NCBI GenBank assembly: GCA_016721565.1
Contig: JADKHW010000008.1
Location: forward strand, 1-64,000
Direction of reading: 5' to 3'
Length of the DNA: 64,000 nt
From: a bacterium
GTDB lineage: Bacteria; Electryoneota; RPQS01
Each line of letters opens with the position of its first letter. Within the stretch, counting starts at the first letter, position 1. Shown in pieces: positions 35,686-46,654 of this stretch. Position numbers and translations under genes: made by a program. The notes beneath the pieces are model-generated. The model did no database searches and was not told the origin of the DNA. It was given only the letters and a program-made list of their open reading frames with translations.

Positions 35686-36684
35686 TTACGCCACGGGGCG
35701 GAAGCTCTGAAGGGTCTTCATGTAATTGGCACGTTCAAAGGCCTCTGGGTCCTTTACTGCCCGCTGGCTCATCGAGCCGCGCATCATCTCGATTGAGTCG
35801 TAACCATGCTCGGTGCCCCACTCGTCAATTTCCTCAGCAAGGCGGCCCAATCTGCGCACGCCCCACTGGAACAGGGCCGAACATAACATTACGACATCTG
35901 CGCCGGACATTATGAGCTTGACTGCATCTTCCGGAGTGTGCACACCTGTTGTTGCCGCAAGGCTACACTTCATGTGGCCGTGCAAGACTGCCAACCAACG
36001 AAGCGGCAGACGGATTTCAGCAGAGGTGGAGAGATCTACTTTAGGTTGGACTTCCAGCTCTTCGATATCCAGATCAGGTTGATAGAAACGATTGAAAAGG
36101 ACTAAACCGTCCGCACCCGCATCATCACAACGTTTGGCCATATTGGCCATCGCAGAGAAGTACGGACTTAGCTTCATTGCAACCGGTATCTTAACTTCCT
36201 TCTTTACGGCACGCAGAATGTTCAAGTAGTTCTCTTCGACTTCCGCGCCGGAGACGTTGAAGTTCGTGGCCAAGTAATAGACATTTAATTCGAGCGCATC
36301 GGCTCCTGCATTTTCCATTAAACGAGCATATTCAGCCCACGAGCCTGGCGTACGGCCATTTAGGCTCGCAATAATTGGAACTTCACATGATTTTTTCGCG
36401 TGCGAGATCAATGTCAAGTATTCATCCGGTCCAACGAGAAATCTTTCAGGATCCGGCAGGTAGCTCGTCGCTTCAGCAAAACTCTCTGTACCCTGCTTCA
36501 TGGTCTGAAGCATGTGCATCGCTTCCTGTTCAATTTGTTCCTCGAACAACGAAGGCAAAACGATAGCGGAAGCTCCAGCGTCTTCGAGTCTGCGCACGCC
36601 GTCAAGGTTTTGGGCCAGCGGCGACGCAGACGATAATACAGGGTGCTTAAGGGTTAATCCAAGGTATTTTGTGGTCAGGTTCAT
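35686..36684 (-). CDS. Dihydroorotate dehydrogenase-like protein linked to PFOR
   Basis: 332 residues, TIM-barrel flavoprotein of the PyrD type: TTKYLGLTLKHPVLSSASPL at the start, ENAGADALELNVYYL, IPVAMKLSPYFSAM, GADGLVLFNRFYQPD, and GVHTPEDAVKLIMSGADVVM for FMN phosphate binding. This longer PyrD-like group is often found next to pyruvate:ferredoxin oxidoreductase genes, as here (start overlaps the nifJ stop, ATGA). The context suggests a redox role with ferredoxin rather than pyrimidine synthesis, but the substrate is unknown. Confidence 0.9.
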   Translation of the reverse strand: MNLTTKYLGLTLKHPVLSSASPLAQNLDGVRRLEDAGASAIVLPSLFEEQIEQEAMHMLQTMKQGTESFAEATSYLPDPERFLVGPDEYLTLISHAKKSCEVPIIASLNGRTPGSWAEYARLMENAGADALELNVYYLATNFNVSGAEVEENYLNILRAVKKEVKIPVAMKLSPYFSAMANMAKRCDDAGADGLVLFNRFYQPDLDIEELEVQPKVDLSTSAEIRLPLRWLAVLHGHMKCSLAATTGVHTPEDAVKLIMSGADVVMLCSALFQWGVRRLGRLAEEIDEWGTEHGYDSIEMMRGSMSQRAVKDPEAFERANYMKTLQSFRPVA

Positions 36685-39600
36685 TTATGATCTCCTTCCG
36701 GCGCTTTGGGAGCCTCGGCGATACCGGCGAGTTCCTGATACAATTCCCAACGATGTTTCACTTCTGTCTCTGCAAGCTGCATCAAATGTTCCGCCTCTGC
36801 CGGGTTGCTACGAGTCAACATCTTGAAACGCGTTTCCGTGTAGGCCCAATCACGCACTCTAAGTTTCGGGGGCTTGGAATCAAGCTGCAAAGGACGTTCG
36901 CCCGTGGCGATGCGGCGTGGATCAAAGCGGAACAGGGGCCATGCAGCGCTCTCCACCGCCTTCTTGTGCTGGCCCAAGCCCATGCCCATATCAATACCAT
37001 GAGCGATGCAATGCGAATAGGCAATCACAAGCGACGGACCGTCATAGCTTTCGGCTTCTTGAATGGCTTTCAAGGTTTGCAAGTCATTTGAACCGAAGGC
37101 GACTTGAGCCACATACACACTGCCATAGTTCATGGCCATCATGGCAAGATCTTTTTTGGCTACAGGCTTACCGCCAAAAGCAAACTTTGCAACTGCACCG
37201 AGCGGAGTGGCTTTCGAGCATTGACCACCCGTATTGGAATAGACGCCTGTGTCGAGCACAAGAATGTTGATATTGCGGCCCATCGACATCACATGATCTA
37301 AACCGCCGTAGCCAATATCATAAGCCCAACCGTCACCACCAACGATCCACACGACGTGTTTCACGAGTTTGTCGGCGAGCGTTTCAAGATGACGAGCTTC
37401 GGGGGCTTTGACTTGCGCAAGTTTCAACCGCAACGCTTCGACGCGCGCACGCTGATCCTTGATATCGCGTTCAGTCTCTTGTTGTGCGGCCAGAATTTCG
37501 TCGGCAAGCGTGCGGCCAACGGCATCCCTGAGCAGCGTTAACAACTCGCGGGCGTATTCTGTTTGCTTGTCGATTGTAACACGATAACCTAAACCAAACT
37601 CTGCATTGTCTTCAAACAGCGAATTGGCCCAAGCTGGTCCGCGACCCTGTGCATTGACAGAATACGGAGTCGTGGGAAGATTTGCGCCGTAAATTGATGA
37701 GCAACCCGTTGCATTGGCGATCATCATTCTGTCGCCATACAATTGGGTCAGCAATTTGATATACGGAGTTTCACCACACCCAGAGCAAGCACCTGAGAAC
37801 TCAAATAAAGGTTCGAGCAACTGCGCGCCCTTCACCGTGTTGATACGAATATCTTCGCGCGGTACCTGCGGAAGTTTCAGGAAGTAATCCCAATTCGTAC
37901 GCTCGCGTTCACGGACCTCTGTCAAAGGTGTCAGATTGATCGCTTTGAGCTTCGGTTCGCGTTTGTTCTTGGCAGGACAGACGTCGATACAGAGACCACA
38001 ACCGGTGCAATCTTCGGGCGCGACCTGTAGGCTATAAAGAAGATTCGTGCCTGGCAGATCGGTGCCACCGTAGGCCATCGTCTTAAACTCTGTAGGGCGA
38101 TTGCCATTGATGGCATCGCCGGAGTGACTTTCGAACGAATGGCCGCATGCGGGCAGACCATTACGCACTTATTACATTGAATACACCAATCGGTATCCCA
38201 TATAGGCACTTCTTGTGCAATCGCACGCTTTTCCCAAATTGAAGTAGAAAGCGGGAACGTGCCATCGGCTGGGAATGCCGAAACGGGCAACGAATCGCCG
38301 CGACCTTCAATGATCGTCGCCAAAACATTCTTGACAAAATCAGGAGCCTTGTCGGAGACGGTTGCTGGGCGCTTGCGCGTTGCGGATGCAGTTCCAGGCA
38401 CAGGGACATCAAACAGATTTGCAAGAGTACGATCGACAGCGGCGAAGTTCATCTGAACAATCTGATCGCCTTTCTTCTCGTACGTCTTCTTGATGGTCTT
38501 CTTAATAGCGGCAATGGCTTCTTCACGCGGCAGCACGCCGGAGATCGCAAAGAAGCATGTTTGCATGACTGTATTGATTAAACCACCCATGCCCGCGTCT
38601 GCGGCCACTTTGTAGGCATCAATACAATAGACTTTGAGTTTCTTCTTGAGAATATCGTCCTGCACTTCGCGCGGCAGTGTGTCCCAAATCTTATCGGCAG
38701 GGATTGCCGTGTTCAGCAGGAATGTCGCGCCAACCTTGGCATCGCTCAACATGTCGTACTTGTCGAGGAAACCGGGCTGGTGACAAGCGATGAAGTTCGG
38801 GTTGCTGACCAGGTAGCTGGAACGTATCGGCTTAGGACCGAAACGCAAGTGCGACACCGTAATCGCGCCGGACTTCTTTGAGTCATAAACGAAATAACCT
38901 TGTGCGTACAAGTTCGTTTCGTCACCAATGATCTTAATCGAATTCTTGTTCGCACCTACGGTACCGTCTGCTCCGAGGCCGTAGAACTTCGCGCGGAAGA
39001 CGTCGTCACCTTCAACTGAGAAATCAGGATCGAACTTCAAGCTCGAATTGCTGATGTCGTCGTTGATACCGACTGTGTAATGGTTCTTCGGCTTGGTCGC
39101 TTTCAGATCATCAAACACTGCCTTGACCATCGCGGGTGTGAATTCTTTCGACGACAGGCCGTAGCGGCCGCCGATCACGCGCGGATTAACCGTGTTGGAG
39201 TCCTCAGCATGGCGTTCATTGAGCGCACAAACCACGTCCATGAACAATGGTTCACCGGGGCCACCTGGTTCTTTCGTGCGATCGAGAACCGAAATTGCCT
39301 TTACGGATTTCGGCAGGGCATTTACAAAGTGCTCGGCGGAGAAGGGACGATAAAGGCGAACCTTGATCATGCCAACTTTTTCGCCCTTAGCATTCATGTA
39401 GTCAATCGTGTCATCGGCGGTATCGGCACCTGAACCCATGATAACAATCACGCGTTCGGCATCTGGTGCGCCGTGATATTCAAACAACTTGTATGCACGG
39501 CCTGTGCGGGCTGCAAACATGTCCATAACAGCTTGAACGATGCCTGGACAAGCTTTGTAATATGGTGCGGAGGCTTCGCGAGCTTGAAAGAAGACGTCGG

Positions 39601-40264
39601 GGTTCTGAGCCGTACCGCGAATTACCGGGTGATTGGGCGACAATGCGCGCGCACGATGAGCGAATACCATCGCATCACTGATCAGAGCACGGAGATCGTC
39701 GTCACTCAACAATTCAATTTTTTGCACTTCATGACTAGTTCTGAAACCGTCGAAGAAATGCATGAACGGAATGCGACTCTCGAGCGTCGCGGCCATGGCA
39801 ATCAACGCTTGGTCATGGGCTTCCTGAACGTTAGCCGAGGCAAGCAAGGCCCATCCCGTTGTGCGGACAGACATCACATCGGAGTGGTCACCAAAAATAG
39901 AGAGCGCATGTGTTGCAATCGTGCGGGCCGTAACGTGAAAAGCGGTGCTTGTCAGTTCACCCGCGATCTTGAACATATTGGGAATCATCAGAAGCAGTCC
40001 TTGCGACGCAGTAAACGTCGTGGTCAATGCTCCAGATTGCAGTGCGCCGTGCACGGCTCCCGCCGCGCCGCCTTCGCTCTGCATTTCGATTACCGTTGGG
40101 ACGGTGCCCCAGATGTTCTTCTTACCGCGCGCCGACCATTCGTCCGCCAATTCGCCCATGGTGGACGACGGAGTAATGGGATAGATTGCGCAGACTTCGG
40201 ATAGACGGTGGGCAACATGGGCCGCAGCTTCGTTGCCATCCACCGTCGCATATAACTTACTCAT
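36681..40264 (-). CDS. nifJ: Pyruvate:ferredoxin (flavodoxin) oxidoreductase, with one frameshift
   Basis: Single-chain PFOR in two frames: 40264 to about 38110 and about 38165 to 36681, together about 1,194 residues, the normal size. First part: YPITPSSTMGELADEW, TTTFTASQGLLLMIPNMFKI, domain II, gamma domain, and the first Fe-S site CIQCNKCVMVCPHAAIR. Second part: CTGCGLCIDVCPAK, the proximal cluster CSGCGETPYIKLL and the TPP site WIVGGDGWAYDIGYGGLDHV. Total length is not divisible by three, so one base is gained or lost between the two ferredoxin motifs. The high conservation on both sides suggests a sequencing indel. It converts pyruvate and CoA to acetyl-CoA, CO2 and reduced ferredoxin. 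Confidence 0.93.
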
Positions 40265-40325
40265 GGAAACAGACTCGCTTCAATGCACCGCGAAACTTCG
40301 TCGCGGCGACTGGTTTCAGTTCACG

Positions 40326-40517
40326 TTAGCTGGCTTTGGCAATGCAATCAACCGGACATACTTTGACGCACTGTGGCTCATCGAAATGTCCTACGCATTC
40401 CACGCAAGTATTCGGATCGATAATGAAAATGTCTGGACCTTCGGTGATTGCCTTGGTCGGGCAGACCGGTTCGCAGGCGCCGCAGTTGATGCAGGTTTCG
40501 TCAATGTGAAGTGCCAT
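40326..40517 (-). CDS. 2[4Fe-4S] ferredoxin, Alvin type
   Basis: 63 residues. First cluster CINCGACEPVCP; second CVECVGHFDEPQCVKVCP with eight residues between the second and third Cys, the longer loop of Allochromatium-type low-potential ferredoxins. Placed between nuoN and nifJ, it is the likely carrier between PFOR/KOR and the membrane complex or Nfn. Confidence 0.95.
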   Translation of the reverse strand: MALHIDETCINCGACEPVCPTKAITEGPDIFIIDPNTCVECVGHFDEPQCVKVCPVDCIAKAS

Positions 40518-40562
40518 GATGGACTCCTTGTTGAGGTTATGTTATAGTATTCGAACAGTTAT

Positions 40563-41987
40563 CTAAGGTAGGAGCGAACGAGGAAAGTTCAGTCCGGTCA
40601 AGTACTCAGTCAATACGCGCGGGTACAAACCCAGCAGTGCTATTGCGATTGTCGTAACGAGAATTGCAATTCTTGAACCACCTTTGTCCAACGAGACGGC
40701 TTCTTTCGGGACATCGCCGAAGTAGGCGGCCTTAACAAGGAAAAGGTAGTAATACAGTGACAATACGCTGTTCAGAATTGCGAAGGCTACAAACCAGATG
40801 TGGCCACCTTGCGCCGCACTTGAGAAGAGTAGCCATTTGCCAAAGAATCCTGCCAAAGGCGGCACGCCTGCAAGTGAGAACAGCGCTACTAACAATGCCA
40901 TTGCCATCAGAGCATTACGTTTGTAAAGCCCTTGGAAGCTGGCCAAAGTCGGATCTTCACCATAGCGCTCGAGTTCCAGCACGACCGCGAACACAACGAG
41001 GTTCATCAGCAGATAGATTGCCGAGTAGAACACGACCGCCACGGGTGCGCTGTCCCCGAAACCGATCATGCCGAGCATTAGATATCCGGCTTGTGCGATA
41101 CTCGAATAGGCAAACAATCTTTTTACAGAAGTTTGCCTGAACGCTACGAGGTTACCGAAGGTCATGGTTATAAGCGCGAGGATGCCGATGACGGTTTCAA
41201 ACTCGGGCATGTAGGGCTTAACCATGTACACTAATCTAAACAAAAATGCAATACCTGCAAGCTTCGATACCGAGGCCAAAAACATGGCCACAGGGGATGA
41301 CGCGGTCTCGTACGCATCAGGCGCCCACGCATGGAACGGGAAGGCCGCAAGCTTGAACAGGAATGAACTCAGCACCATAACCAAACCGGGCATCAGCAAT
41401 GCACTGTGCGTAGTTGTGCCCTTCAGCGAATCAATTAGCGCACCGAAATTCAGGCTACCTGTGGCTCCATAGATGTAGCTCACACCGAACAAACCGATTG
41501 CGCTAGCGGTTGCGCCGATGATGATGTACTTAACGGAGCTTTCAATGGACTCGGTACGCGCTCGACGCATACCGACCATCGTATAAAGCGAATACGACAG
41601 CAATTCCATCGCGACATAGAGCACTAAGAAGCTGAAGGCGCTTGCGAGCAGCATCATGGCTAATCCTGCCGCGAAGAACAGGAAGTAGTATTCACTTCTT
41701 TGAGCTGTCGGCACTGAGCGCAAAGGCCAACCGAGTAGAGCGTTGGCCATCAGGCCAAAAGCCATCAAGATTTTGAAGAACTGCGAATAAGTATCGAGTT
41801 TATAGCTGTTGGCAAACATCAGACCGCTCTGATCTTGAGCCGCTATGGCGGCAACCAGCACGAAACCAGACAAAGCCAACGTAATCCAACGTGCAGCGCG
41901 GTCGGAGACGTTGTTACCGAGTGTTACAAAGAACAGAATCAGCAGTGCGCCGAGGGCGGCGAATTCTGGAAGCAATTGGAGCATCAT
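40563..41987 (-). CDS. nuoN: NADH-quinone oxidoreductase-like subunit N
   Basis: 474 residues, about 14 helices, antiporter-like. It contains SAFSFLVLYVAMELLSYSLY (key Glu) and SSFLFKLAAFPFHAWAPDAY (key Lys), followed by SIAQAGYLMLGMIGFG. Proton-pumping membrane subunit of complex I. Start overlaps the nuoM stop (ATGA). Confidence 0.95.
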   Translation of the reverse strand: MMLQLLPEFAALGALLILFFVTLGNNVSDRAARWITLALSGFVLVAAIAAQDQSGLMFANSYKLDTYSQFFKILMAFGLMANALLGWPLRSVPTAQRSEYYFLFFAAGLAMMLLASAFSFLVLYVAMELLSYSLYTMVGMRRARTESIESSVKYIIIGATASAIGLFGVSYIYGATGSLNFGALIDSLKGTTTHSALLMPGLVMVLSSFLFKLAAFPFHAWAPDAYETASSPVAMFLASVSKLAGIAFLFRLVYMVKPYMPEFETVIGILALITMTFGNLVAFRQTSVKRLFAYSSIAQAGYLMLGMIGFGDSAPVAVVFYSAIYLLMNLVVFAVVLELERYGEDPTLASFQGLYKRNALMAMALLVALFSLAGVPPLAGFFGKWLLFSSAAQGGHIWFVAFAILNSVLSLYYYLFLVKAAYFGDVPKEAVSLDKGGSRIAILVTTIAIALLGLYPRVLTEYLTGLNFPRSLLP

Positions 41988-43438
41988 TTCAATAACTCCA
42001 TTGCATAAGGTGCAATCAAGTCAGACAGCAATCGTGGGGCGATGCCGAAGAGAATAATCAAACCTGCCAGAAGCACACGGGCCGAGCCGCTGAAAATACC
42101 AATGTCATGAACCTTTGGGGTAAAGCCTGCTTCAGGCCCGAAGAAGACTTTTTGCAGAACGCGCAGCATATAGAATGCTCCGAAGACCAAGCTCGGCACG
42201 GCAATCAAAGTTAGCACGGGGAAGCGCTCAAAACCGCCCATGAATATCATGAACTCGGCGGGGAAGCCTGCGAGGCCGGGCAAACCGACACCCGCGAGAC
42301 CTGCAATGATAAAGCACGTGGCCACCCACGGGACCTTGCGGGCCAGTCCTCCGTACTCATTTATGTTACGTGAATGCGTTTGCTCGTAGAAGAAACCTAC
42401 CGCAGAGAAGAACAGCGCCGTCATGATGCCGTGCGAAAACATTTGGTAGACAGCGCCATTTATCGCCAGAGGAGTTCCTGCCGCGAGGCCAAACATCACC
42501 AAGCCCATGTGCGACACAGAGGAGTAACCGATCATGTATTTCAGGTCGGTTTGCTGTGCGGCGACTAAGGCTCCATAGACAACGCCACCAGCCGCCATTG
42601 TTGCGGCCACGGGTCCCCAGTGGACTGCGCCTTGTGGGAACAATTCAATACCGTAACGCAGGACGCCGTAGGCGCCGAGCTTCATCAACACACCCGCGTG
42701 AAGCATTGACACAGCGGTCGGTGCAGCAACGTGACCATCAGGCGACCAGTTGTGAAACGGGAAAACTGCGGCCAATGTACCGAAGCCCAAGAACATCAAC
42801 GGATAAACGATGTTCTGGAAGCTTGGAGAAAAACCGCCACTGTCCCGTAGCGTGATAAAGTCAAACGTGCGAACGTCGCTCGCGAAGTAGGTCATAATCA
42901 ACCCAACAAACACCAAGCCGCTGCCTGCCAAGAGCATAATTGTCAATTTCAAAGCAGCATATTCGCGGTTTGTCGAACCCCAGATACCAATCAAAAGATA
43001 CATCGGCAGAACTGCGATTTCGAAGAAGATGAAGAACAGCAGAAAGTCCATGCAGATGAAACTTCCGAACACGCCCGTCACCAGTAACAAGAACAGAATA
43101 AAATACTCTTTGACACGGAAATCGATGCTGAAGGATGTAATCACACCGGTCAGCATGACGATGGCATTCAGCAAGACAAGAGTCATGCCTACGCCATCCA
43201 CCGCGACGTGGTAGGTCGAATTCAGACCGGGCATCCAAGCGTACTGCTCTATGAATTGAAACCCAGCCGCAGCGCGGTCATAGGCCAGATACATCCAAAC
43301 AGATAAAAAGGCCGCAATTATGGAAACTGCAAGGGCGATGCCGCGTACGATCTTCTCTTTGCCTTCGGGCACAAAGAAGAGTAGCACAACGCCAATGGCG
43401 GGACATAAAATAATTAGGGATAGAATCGGAATAGTCAT
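41984..43438 (-). CDS. nuoM: NADH-quinone oxidoreductase-like subunit M
   Basis: 484 residues, about 14 helices. FIFFEIAVLPMYLLIGIWG holds the conserved Glu; FPFHNWSPDGHVAAPTAVSM and the broken helix LHAGVLMKLGAYGVLRYG follow; SSVSHMGLVMFGLAAG is also typical. Antiporter-like proton-pumping subunit. Five bases after nuoL. Confidence 0.95.
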   Translation of the reverse strand: MTIPILSLIILCPAIGVVLLFFVPEGKEKIVRGIALAVSIIAAFLSVWMYLAYDRAAAGFQFIEQYAWMPGLNSTYHVAVDGVGMTLVLLNAIVMLTGVITSFSIDFRVKEYFILFLLLVTGVFGSFICMDFLLFFIFFEIAVLPMYLLIGIWGSTNREYAALKLTIMLLAGSGLVFVGLIMTYFASDVRTFDFITLRDSGGFSPSFQNIVYPLMFLGFGTLAAVFPFHNWSPDGHVAAPTAVSMLHAGVLMKLGAYGVLRYGIELFPQGAVHWGPVAATMAAGGVVYGALVAAQQTDLKYMIGYSSVSHMGLVMFGLAAGTPLAINGAVYQMFSHGIMTALFFSAVGFFYEQTHSRNINEYGGLARKVPWVATCFIIAGLAGVGLPGLAGFPAEFMIFMGGFERFPVLTLIAVPSLVFGAFYMLRVLQKVFFGPEAGFTPKVHDIGIFSGSARVLLAGLIILFGIAPRLLSDLIAPYAMELLK

Positions 43439-43443
43439 ATTTC

Positions 43444-45339
43444 TTACCGACTCATTAAGATTAATACGACCGCAGCAACGACGACGAACGACATGCCGAG
43501 GTAATGTTGAACTTCACCGGTTTGCGCTCTGGCAAATCCGCGCGCGAATGTCATGCTAACTGTACCAATACCGTCAAGCGCGCCCTTGACGATAATTGTC
43601 TCAACTTTTTGTAAAAAGGCCGTAATCGGAAGATAGAAGTTGTGGACAATGGCCCAATAGGCATCATCAAGATACCACTTCTCACGTAGCAGGGTTGCAA
43701 ATCCAGTCATAGAGGCCATCGGGTCTGCCGAAGTCCGCCAGTAGAACACTCGCGCAGAATAAAAAGCGCCAGCCGCGGCTATTGCCGTAGAAACAAGCGC
43801 AGTGATCAGTGCGGCATTGCCATGCTCTGCTTCGGGAATGACAAACCAATTGTGAGCCTTCCACAGCCACACATTACCCGCGACAAGCGACGCAAACGCC
43901 AGGAAACCTAACGGAAGTTTCATCCAGCTGCCCAGATGCAATCCATGGCCGTGACCATGTTCGTCACCGTGTCCTTGGTGGGGTTCTGCGGGAACCTTCA
44001 GCATTAGGTAGATCACACGAGAAGTATAATAGGCGGTGATAAAAACGCCCAAGAGTGCCATACCGAAGAGAATCCAATCTCCTTCGACAAACAAATGCTC
44101 GAGGATAGCGTCCTTACTATAGAATCCTGCAAACGGAAAGAAACCCATCAACGCCATCGAGCCGACGAACAGTGCCATCATAGGGAGCTTAAGTTTAGCT
44201 CCCCCAGCCCGAGCGATATCGGTTATTGAATTCGAATGTGCGGCGTGAATAAACGCACCCGCCGTCAAGAACAAGAGCGCTTTGAAGAACGCGTGTGTGA
44301 ACAAGTGCATCATGCCCGCAGCGACTGCGCCAGTGCCGATACCAACAATCATGTAGCCCAATTGGCTGATAGTCGAATATGCGAAAACTCGTTTGATGTC
44401 GCTTTGAACAATTGCAACTGCGCCACTCATTAATGCGGTAATCATCGCGATTACGGCAAGGCCATGCCAGGCCATGATCGCAGCTTCGCTACCAAGCACA
44501 AGAACAAAGCTCATGCGGGCCAGCAAGTAAACACCAGCAGCAACCATCGTGGCCGCGTGGATTAATGCGCTGACGGGCGTAGGGCCTTCCATTGCATCGG
44601 GCAACCAAGCGTAGAGTGGGAACTGCGCGCTCTTGCCAGCGACTGCCAAGAATAACGCGATTGAAATCCACACTCCGTAGTCGGAGCCGCCAATGGCTGC
44701 TTTCCAAGTCGCACTCATTGCATCACCAGCCATTGCGCCGAAATCGAGGGTACCTAAACCAGTCCAAGCGAGAAGCAATGCAATGAAGAAGCCCACGTCG
44801 CCAAGCCGCGTTACAATGAAAGCCTTGCGCGCAGCTGTTGCGGCTGAGGGAAGGTGATTCCAGAAACCGATTAAAAGGTAAGAACCGAGGCCGACGAGTT
44901 CCCAACACATAAAAGACTGTAAGAGGTTGGGAGCAATCGTAAAGCCCATCATCGCGAAGCAGAACAGGGAGATGAACGCAAAGAATTTGCCTTGCCGCGC
45001 ATCTTCCTCCATATAGGAGAGGGAATACCACTGTACAAGCCACGAGATGATTGACACGACGAACAGCATGACCAGCGAAAGAGGATCGAGGAGCAGGCCA
45101 ATTGTGAACTTGCTCGGATCATCCATCAACCACGACCATGTTGCCTGAATCTTAAAGGCGGGATCATTTACGCCTAACAGGAGCATGCTGGCGCAGACCA
45201 GGCTGACCGTCGCAGCGGTCAGCGAAATGATCTTGGCAACGGTCGGTCTGCGCAAACCGACTGCCGCGATCAATACGAACGATAGTATCGGCGATAGGAC
45301 TGTCGCGATGCCGAGTTGAATTTGCATGGTTTCACTCAT
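43444..45339 (-). CDS. nuoL: NADH-quinone oxidoreductase-like subunit L
   Basis: 631 residues with the NuoL-specific long C-terminal part. It shows FMCWELVGLGSYLLIGFW, FPLYAWLPDAMEGPTPVSAL, IHAATMVAAGVYLLARM, and SALMSGAVAIVQSDIKRVFA-type helix 8 sequence. A His-rich loop (HQGHGDEHGHGHGLH) near residue 460 is a lineage feature. Proton-pumping subunit with the lateral helix at its end. Confidence 0.95.
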   Translation of the reverse strand: MSETMQIQLGIATVLSPILSFVLIAAVGLRRPTVAKIISLTAATVSLVCASMLLLGVNDPAFKIQATWSWLMDDPSKFTIGLLLDPLSLVMLFVVSIISWLVQWYSLSYMEEDARQGKFFAFISLFCFAMMGFTIAPNLLQSFMCWELVGLGSYLLIGFWNHLPSAATAARKAFIVTRLGDVGFFIALLLAWTGLGTLDFGAMAGDAMSATWKAAIGGSDYGVWISIALFLAVAGKSAQFPLYAWLPDAMEGPTPVSALIHAATMVAAGVYLLARMSFVLVLGSEAAIMAWHGLAVIAMITALMSGAVAIVQSDIKRVFAYSTISQLGYMIVGIGTGAVAAGMMHLFTHAFFKALLFLTAGAFIHAAHSNSITDIARAGGAKLKLPMMALFVGSMALMGFFPFAGFYSKDAILEHLFVEGDWILFGMALLGVFITAYYTSRVIYLMLKVPAEPHQGHGDEHGHGHGLHLGSWMKLPLGFLAFASLVAGNVWLWKAHNWFVIPEAEHGNAALITALVSTAIAAAGAFYSARVFYWRTSADPMASMTGFATLLREKWYLDDAYWAIVHNFYLPITAFLQKVETIIVKGALDGIGTVSMTFARGFARAQTGEVQHYLGMSFVVVAAVVLILMSR

Positions 45340-45344
45340 TTTGA

Positions 45345-45650
45345 TTACCCACGCAAATGATCGACCCGCTCAACATTGATTGAGCGGTAGTGACGATAAA
45401 CGGCAAACACGATAGCAAGGAACAGCGTGGCTTCAGCAGCCGCCAAACCGATGACGAACAGCGTCATGATTTGGCCTGTCACTGTTCCCGGGTACAAGAA
45501 GTGATTGAACGCCATAAAATTGATGCTTGCGGCATTCAGCATGAGTTCAATCGAAATCAACAGACCAACCATGTTACGGCGCTCCATCATACCGAATGCG
45601 CCGAACAGGAATAAAACCGCCGAAAGAATTAGATAGGCGGAAAGCGACAT
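45345..45650 (-). CDS. nuoK: NADH-quinone oxidoreductase-like subunit K
   Basis: 101 residues, three helices: LSAVLFLFGAFGMMERRNMV, LLISIELMLNAASINFMAF (key Glu) and FVIGLAAAEATLFLAIVFAV (second Glu). Start overlaps the restored nuoJ stop as TAATG. Confidence 0.95.
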   Translation of the reverse strand: MSLSAYLILSAVLFLFGAFGMMERRNMVGLLISIELMLNAASINFMAFNHFLYPGTVTGQIMTLFVIGLAAAEATLFLAIVFAVYRHYRSINVERVDHLRG

Positions 45651-46182
45651 TACTTGCCTTCCTCCAGTGTTGTATTTGCTTTGTGCATCGCCTTATCTTC
45701 GGGCAGATCGCGTGCGAGCACGATGGCACCGATGATGGCGACGGTCAAGAGAACGGAAATAATTTCAAAGGAAACACGAACTCTGTCAAAAGCGCGCGGC
45801 CAATCTGATTGACCGTTGGTGCCACATGATTTAAGGGATCCGACGCGCTGACCGACATCACGGCACGCATTAGAGGCACCGCGAAAATCAAGACGACGCC
45901 AATTGCGCCTACGACCTTCATCGCATTGCGATTAGGCCTCTTCAAATAGAACGGCGGCGACAGCATCAAGATAAAGATGATCGAAATCGCCGTTGCGCCA
46001 AGATAGACTAAGATTTGAACAACTGCGATGAGTTCACCCGCGAGCGGGATGAACAACCCTGCTGTTCCAGTTAGCGTCATGGCCAAGCCAAGTGACGCAT
46101 GAAACAGGTTGCGCGCTACGACTGCAAGCAAACCGCCGACGATTGCCAACGCGGCTCCGGCAATGAATAAGAACTCAGACAT
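45650..46182 (-). CDS. nuoJ: NADH-quinone oxidoreductase-like subunit J, with a one-base frameshift
   Basis: Starts at ATG 46182 (MSEFLFIAGAALAIVGGLLA); the open frame to 46293 only overlaps nuoI. The frame is normal through IGRALLTEFVFP, then breaks near 45767. One added T in the TTT run gives FPFEIISVLLTVAIIGAIVL, the conserved last helix, and ends at a TAA that overlaps the nuoK ATG. About 178 residues when restored. Because the sequence on both sides is perfectly conserved, a homopolymer sequencing error is the likely cause. Confidence 0.92.
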
Positions 46183-46654
46183 GCTTGTTCTCCTTCTTGC
46201 CAGTGCTCGTCGGGAAATTATCGGAGGTAATTGCTCCTTCATGCAGAATCTCGCGGCGCAAGAGTGACTGCGAAGTTGCCGCCATGTCACCAATCCTTGT
46301 ATGCTCTAACGCTTCCGTTGGACAGACGTCGACACACAGGCCGCAGAAGCAGCACAGGGCGTCGTCAATGACGAAGTCCACCGGATAGTTTTTGTTTTGT
46401 TCATTTTTCGCCACCGTCAAAATCGGAATGGCATGCGTCGGGCAAATGCGTTGGCAAGCCAGGCATCCGATACACTTATGTTCCGAGGCGACCTCCTCCG
46501 CAATTAACCGCACTGGGCCACGATATATTGGCGACACAGGCACGGGTACATGCGGATACTGGATCGTGGCATTCTTACCAAACATACGTTTGAATGTCAC
46601 ACCGAGTCCCGTCAAGAGACTTCCAAAACCGCGCCAAAATCCTCGTTCAATCAT
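46175..46654 (-). CDS. nuoI: NADH-quinone oxidoreductase-like subunit I (2[4Fe-4S])
   Basis: 159 residues. Amphipathic N-terminus (WRGFGSLLTGLGVTFKRMF), then HKCIGCLACQRICP and CCFCGLCVDVCPTEALEHT. It passes electrons toward NuoB cluster N2. In a complex lacking NuoEFG this subunit, or a part near it, is the probable ferredoxin docking point. Overlaps the nuoH gene by four bases and nuoJ by eight. Confidence 0.95.
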   Translation of the reverse strand: MIERGFWRGFGSLLTGLGVTFKRMFGKNATIQYPHVPVPVSPIYRGPVRLIAEEVASEHKCIGCLACQRICPTHAIPILTVAKNEQNKNYPVDFVIDDALCCFCGLCVDVCPTEALEHTRIGDMAATSQSLLRREILHEGAITSDNFPTSTGKKENKHV

